Shown here piece by piece: positions 5,423 through 6,833 of a stretch of DNA of 6,833 nucleotides (the stretch's first letter is position 1; each line of letters starts with the position of its first letter). The notes beneath the pieces were generated by a model. It made no database searches and was not told where the DNA came from. It worked only from the letters and a program-made list of their open reading frames with translations. The position numbers and the translations under genes are program-made. The DNA is from JBBUX01 sp037445775 (lineage in GTDB: Bacteria; Actinomycetota; Coriobacteriia; Anaerosomatales; PHET01), in the NCBI GenBank assembly GCA_037445775.1, contig JBBIJX010000070.1, positions 1 through 6,833 of the forward strand, in the 5' to 3' direction.

Positions 5423-6283
5423 GTGGCACGAATCATCGATGGGAGACTCGTGGCATCAGAGACGCTTGCGCGAGCGGCGGAGCTCGTCGCGCGGGTGACA
5501 GATGCGGGCGTCACTCCGGGACTAGCGGTGGTGCTCGTGGGCGAGGATCCGGCGTCTCAGAGCTACGTGCGCATGAAGGAGCAGGACTGCGCCGAGGCGG
5601 GCATCCGCTCCGTCGACCTTCGTCGTCCGGCGGACCTCAGCCAGGGCGAACTCGAGGAGATCGTCGACCGCTGCAACGATGATCCCCAGATCCACGGGAT
5701 TCTCGTGCAGCTGCCGCTGCCTGGTCATCTTGATGAGGAGCGGGTGCTGGCGCGCATCAGCGCCGAAAAGGATGTCGACGGCCTGCACCCGGTGAACCTC
5801 GGACGCCTCGTACGCGGCATCCCAGGTCCGCGTGCCTGCACTCCATGGGGCGTGATGGCACTGCTCGATCACTATGGCATCGACCCGGCCGGCCAGCGGG
5901 CGGTCGTTATCGGGCGCTCTTCGATTGTGGGCAAGCCTCAGGCGCTCATGCTGCTCGAACGTCACGCCACGGTGACCGTGTGCCACAGCCGCACGCAGGA
6001 TCTGGCTAGCGTCTGTCGCGAGGCCGACATCCTCGTCGCCGCAGTGGGCAGACCGAACATGGTGAGCGCGGAGTATGTGAAGCCGGGCGCGGTCGTCATC
6101 GACGTCGGCATCAACCGCACCGAGCACGGGATGGTCGGTGACGTCGACTTCGCGTCGGTCGAGCCGGTCGCCTCCGCGATCACGCCTGTACCGGGCGGCG
6201 TGGGGCCGATGACGCGAGCGATGCTGGTGATGAACACCGCGCGCGCGGCTGCCCTCGCGGCGGGCCTGATGCCTGAGGCGTAG
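5423..6283 (+). CDS. folD: Bifunctional methylene-THF dehydrogenase / methenyl-THF cyclohydrolase
   Basis: Cytoplasmic enzyme that oxidises 5,10-methylene-tetrahydrofolate to 5,10-methenyl- with NADP (or NAD) and hydrolyses it to 10-formyl-tetrahydrofolate, the product of Fhs; in this pairing it can run in the reductive direction from formate. It has 286 residues, the normal family length. Catalytic Y48 and K52 lie in SYVRMKEQD, with Q96 in VQLPLP, EKDVDGLHPVN at 115-125, CTPWGV at 139-144, the nucleotide-binding GRSSIVGKP at 164-172 and GGVGPMTRAML at 258-268. The GTG start is supported by the strong GGAGGAGG at 5407-5414, 8 nt away. It is the second gene of the fhs operon. No clear terminator follows; only short GCCG/CGGC pairings are seen before the csp2 promoter. 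Cofactor preference cannot be told from sequence. Confidence 0.97.
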   Translation: MARIIDGRLVASETLARAAELVARVTDAGVTPGLAVVLVGEDPASQSYVRMKEQDCAEAGIRSVDLRRPADLSQGELEEIVDRCNDDPQIHGILVQLPLPGHLDEERVLARISAEKDVDGLHPVNLGRLVRGIPGPRACTPWGVMALLDHYGIDPAGQRAVVIGRSSIVGKPQALMLLERHATVTVCHSRTQDLASVCREADILVAAVGRPNMVSAEYVKPGAVVIDVGINRTEHGMVGDVDFASVEPVASAITPVPGGVGPMTRAMLVMNTARAAALAAGLMPEA

Positions 6284-6325
6284 CCGGCCACGGAACGGCG
6301 ACGGCGCCCCAAGTCGCGGAAGTGG

Positions 6326-6355
6326 TTGCCGCGCATTCGCGGGTCTGTCTACACT
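6326..6355 (+). promoter_or_regulatory. csp2 promoter (-35 TTGCCG, 18 bp, -10 TACACT)
   Basis: TTGCCG at 6326-6331 and TACACT at 6350-6355 are separated by 18 bp. The predicted start is near 6362, giving a leader of about 94 nt. The -10 and following bases (CTACACTTGTGCGCG) match the fhs promoter with one extra T. Confidence 0.55.
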
Positions 6356-6360
6356 TGTGC

Positions 6361-6445
6361 GCGGCGGGTCACGAGGACCCGGAGTATGCGGCACAGACGG
6401 GCGGAGCGCCCGGCCGCCAGAGTTCAAGTCCCTGCGGGGGCGGAA
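6361..6445 (+). promoter_or_regulatory. Structured 5' leader of csp2 mRNA
   Basis: CGGGTC (6365-6370) pairs with GACCCG (6376-6381), and CGGGCG (6398-6403) pairs with CGCCCG (6407-6412). GCGGC (6361-6365) could close the whole with GCCGC (6413-6417), though its last base competes with the first hairpin. The block CGGGGGCGGAA at 6435-6445 is identical to 1793-1803 in the csp1 leader and directly precedes the ribosome binding site. A thermosensor or stabilising role is inference. Confidence 0.4.
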
Positions 6446-6455
6446 GGAAGCACGC

Positions 6456-6659
6456 ATGGCTGAGGGTACCGTCAAGTGGTTCAATCCGGACAAGGGCTAC
6501 GGCTTCATCTCACGTGAGGACGGCGACGACCTGTTCGTCCACTTCAGCGAGATCCAGATGGAGGGCTTCAAGACCCTCGACGAAGGCCAGCCCGTGACGT
6601 TCGACGTCACCGTTGGCAACAACGGCAAAGAGCAGGCGAGCAACGTCCGCAAGGCGTAG
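6456..6659 (+). CDS. csp: Cold-shock domain protein (second copy)
   Basis: A 67-residue CspA-family OB-fold RNA chaperone, full length, with GTVKWFN at residues 4-10, RNP1 KGYGFI at 13-18 and RNP2 LFVHF at 26-30. The start ATG gives MAEGTVKWFN and follows the purine run GGAAGGAAG at 6442-6450. It differs from the first copy at only nine positions (3, 19, 35, 46, 48, 53, 55, 66 and 67), none in the RNP motifs, so RNA binding should be equivalent and any division of labour probably lies in expression. It has its own promoter, structured leader and terminator hairpin. The 5' end of a group II intron lies immediately beyond that hairpin, placing the intron on the csp2 transcript if termination is incomplete. 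Confidence 0.97.
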   Translation: MAEGTVKWFNPDKGYGFISREDGDDLFVHFSEIQMEGFKTLDEGQPVTFDVTVGNNGKEQASNVRKA

Positions 6660-6681
6660 CGACCGCTGACATGATCAGTAC

Positions 6682-6708
6682 CGGAGGCGGCTCGGCGGGC
6701 CGCCTCCG
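6682..6708 (+). terminator. csp2 terminator hairpin, tail interrupted by intron
   Basis: CGGAGGCGG (6682-6690) pairs with CCGCCTCCG (6700-6708), 9 bp, and the 9-nt loop can form three further inner pairs including a T-G wobble. It lies 22 nt after the csp2 stop. Only TCC follows before the intron boundary, so any T-tract belonging to it would lie on the far side of the intron. Confidence 0.7.
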
Positions 6709-6711
6709 TCC

Positions 6712-6833
6712 GTGTACGCCCGGCATGGGCAGTCGCTCGGGGGTGAGAGTCCCCCAGAGGAGGAGGTGGTGTCTAACTCTTAGCCGGAGGCAACGGCGTC
6801 GTCGCGAGGCGGGGTCGGAAGGAAGCCCGAGGC
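6712..6833 (+). mobile_element. Group II intron, 5' end of domain I, likely class IIC (3' part outside window)
   Basis: The RNA begins GTGTAC, close to the group II 5' consensus GUGYG. The small hairpin GCCC-GGCAT-GGGC follows at 6718-6730, then GGGGG-TGAGAGT-CCCCC at 6739-6755, and later CTAACTCTTAGCC and GGTCGGAAGGAAGC. These blocks, in this order and spacing, are those I know from domain I of class IIC introns such as the Oceanobacillus iheyensis intron (GUGUGCCCGGCAUGGG, GGGUGAGAGUCCC, GUUAGCC, AUCUGAAGGAAGC). Class IIC introns are self-splicing retroelements that insert just 3' of intrinsic terminator hairpins, and here the boundary lies 3 nt after the csp2 terminator stem, an independent agreement. 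The reverse transcriptase/maturase gene and domains II-VI would lie beyond the window, so intactness and mobility cannot be judged. The exact first base is inferred. Confidence 0.85.

Noticed and set aside
4183..5514. 443-codon minus-strand frame opposite fhs
   Set aside because: Antisense shadow of a conserved enzyme, with Arg/His-rich product and no recognisable motifs.
6283..6305. Possible folD terminator from GCCG/CGGC pairings
   Set aside because: Only 4-bp arms with no T-tract, too weak to call.
6418..6434. tRNA T-arm-like sequence in the csp2 leader (CAGAG, TTCAAGT loop, CCCTG)
   Set aside because: One stem mismatch, no acceptor partner for the following CGGGGGC, no anticodon arm and no CCA end; it lies inside the csp2 leader, so it is treated as coincidence.
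5522..6493. 323-codon minus-strand frame opposite folD and the csp2 leader
   Set aside because: Shadow frame over folD; composition is unlike a real protein and it crosses the csp2 promoter and start.

Overview
The window is GC-rich bacterial chromosome with tightly packed genes, several GTG starts and strong purine-rich ribosome binding sites. It carries a one-iron superoxide reductase, formate-tetrahydrofolate ligase plus FolD, and two cold-shock proteins. Together these suggest an anaerobic or microaerophilic high-GC bacterium, plausibly an anaerobic actinobacterial lineage (Coriobacteriia-like). That placement is inference; no rRNA or other phylogenetic marker is present.

Layout, left to right. 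Bases 3-659 are the 3' part of an ABC-2 type transporter permease cut by the window edge. Bases 699-1601 encode a 300-residue protein with a possible acetoacetate-decarboxylase-like fold. Bases 1602-2082 are a cold-shock unit: a hairpin, a good promoter, a structured leader of about 115 nt, csp1 and a 13-bp terminator hairpin. A 118-residue helical protein (2179-2535) converges on a superoxide reductase gene (2553-2903, minus strand). That gene diverges from an isochorismatase-family hydrolase (3049-3639). Then comes a likely two-gene one-carbon operon, fhs-folD (3709-6283, 19 bp between genes). A second cold-shock unit follows (promoter, structured leader, csp2 at 6456-6659, terminator hairpin).

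The last ~122 bases are the 5' end of what reads as a group II intron RNA, best matching class IIC. It begins 3 nt after the csp2 terminator stem, which is the preferred target of that class, and most of it lies beyond the window.

How the genes work together: Fhs and FolD interconvert formate, 10-formyl-, 5,10-methenyl- and 5,10-methylene-tetrahydrofolate for purine, methionine or acetogenic one-carbon flow. The superoxide reductase protects an oxygen-sensitive metabolism. The cold-shock proteins act as RNA chaperones. The fhs and csp2 promoters share an almost identical -10/start segment, so the operon and csp2 may share regulation. I see no CRISPR array, rRNA or convincing tRNA. The main item worth following is the terminator-associated group IIC intron downstream of csp2.
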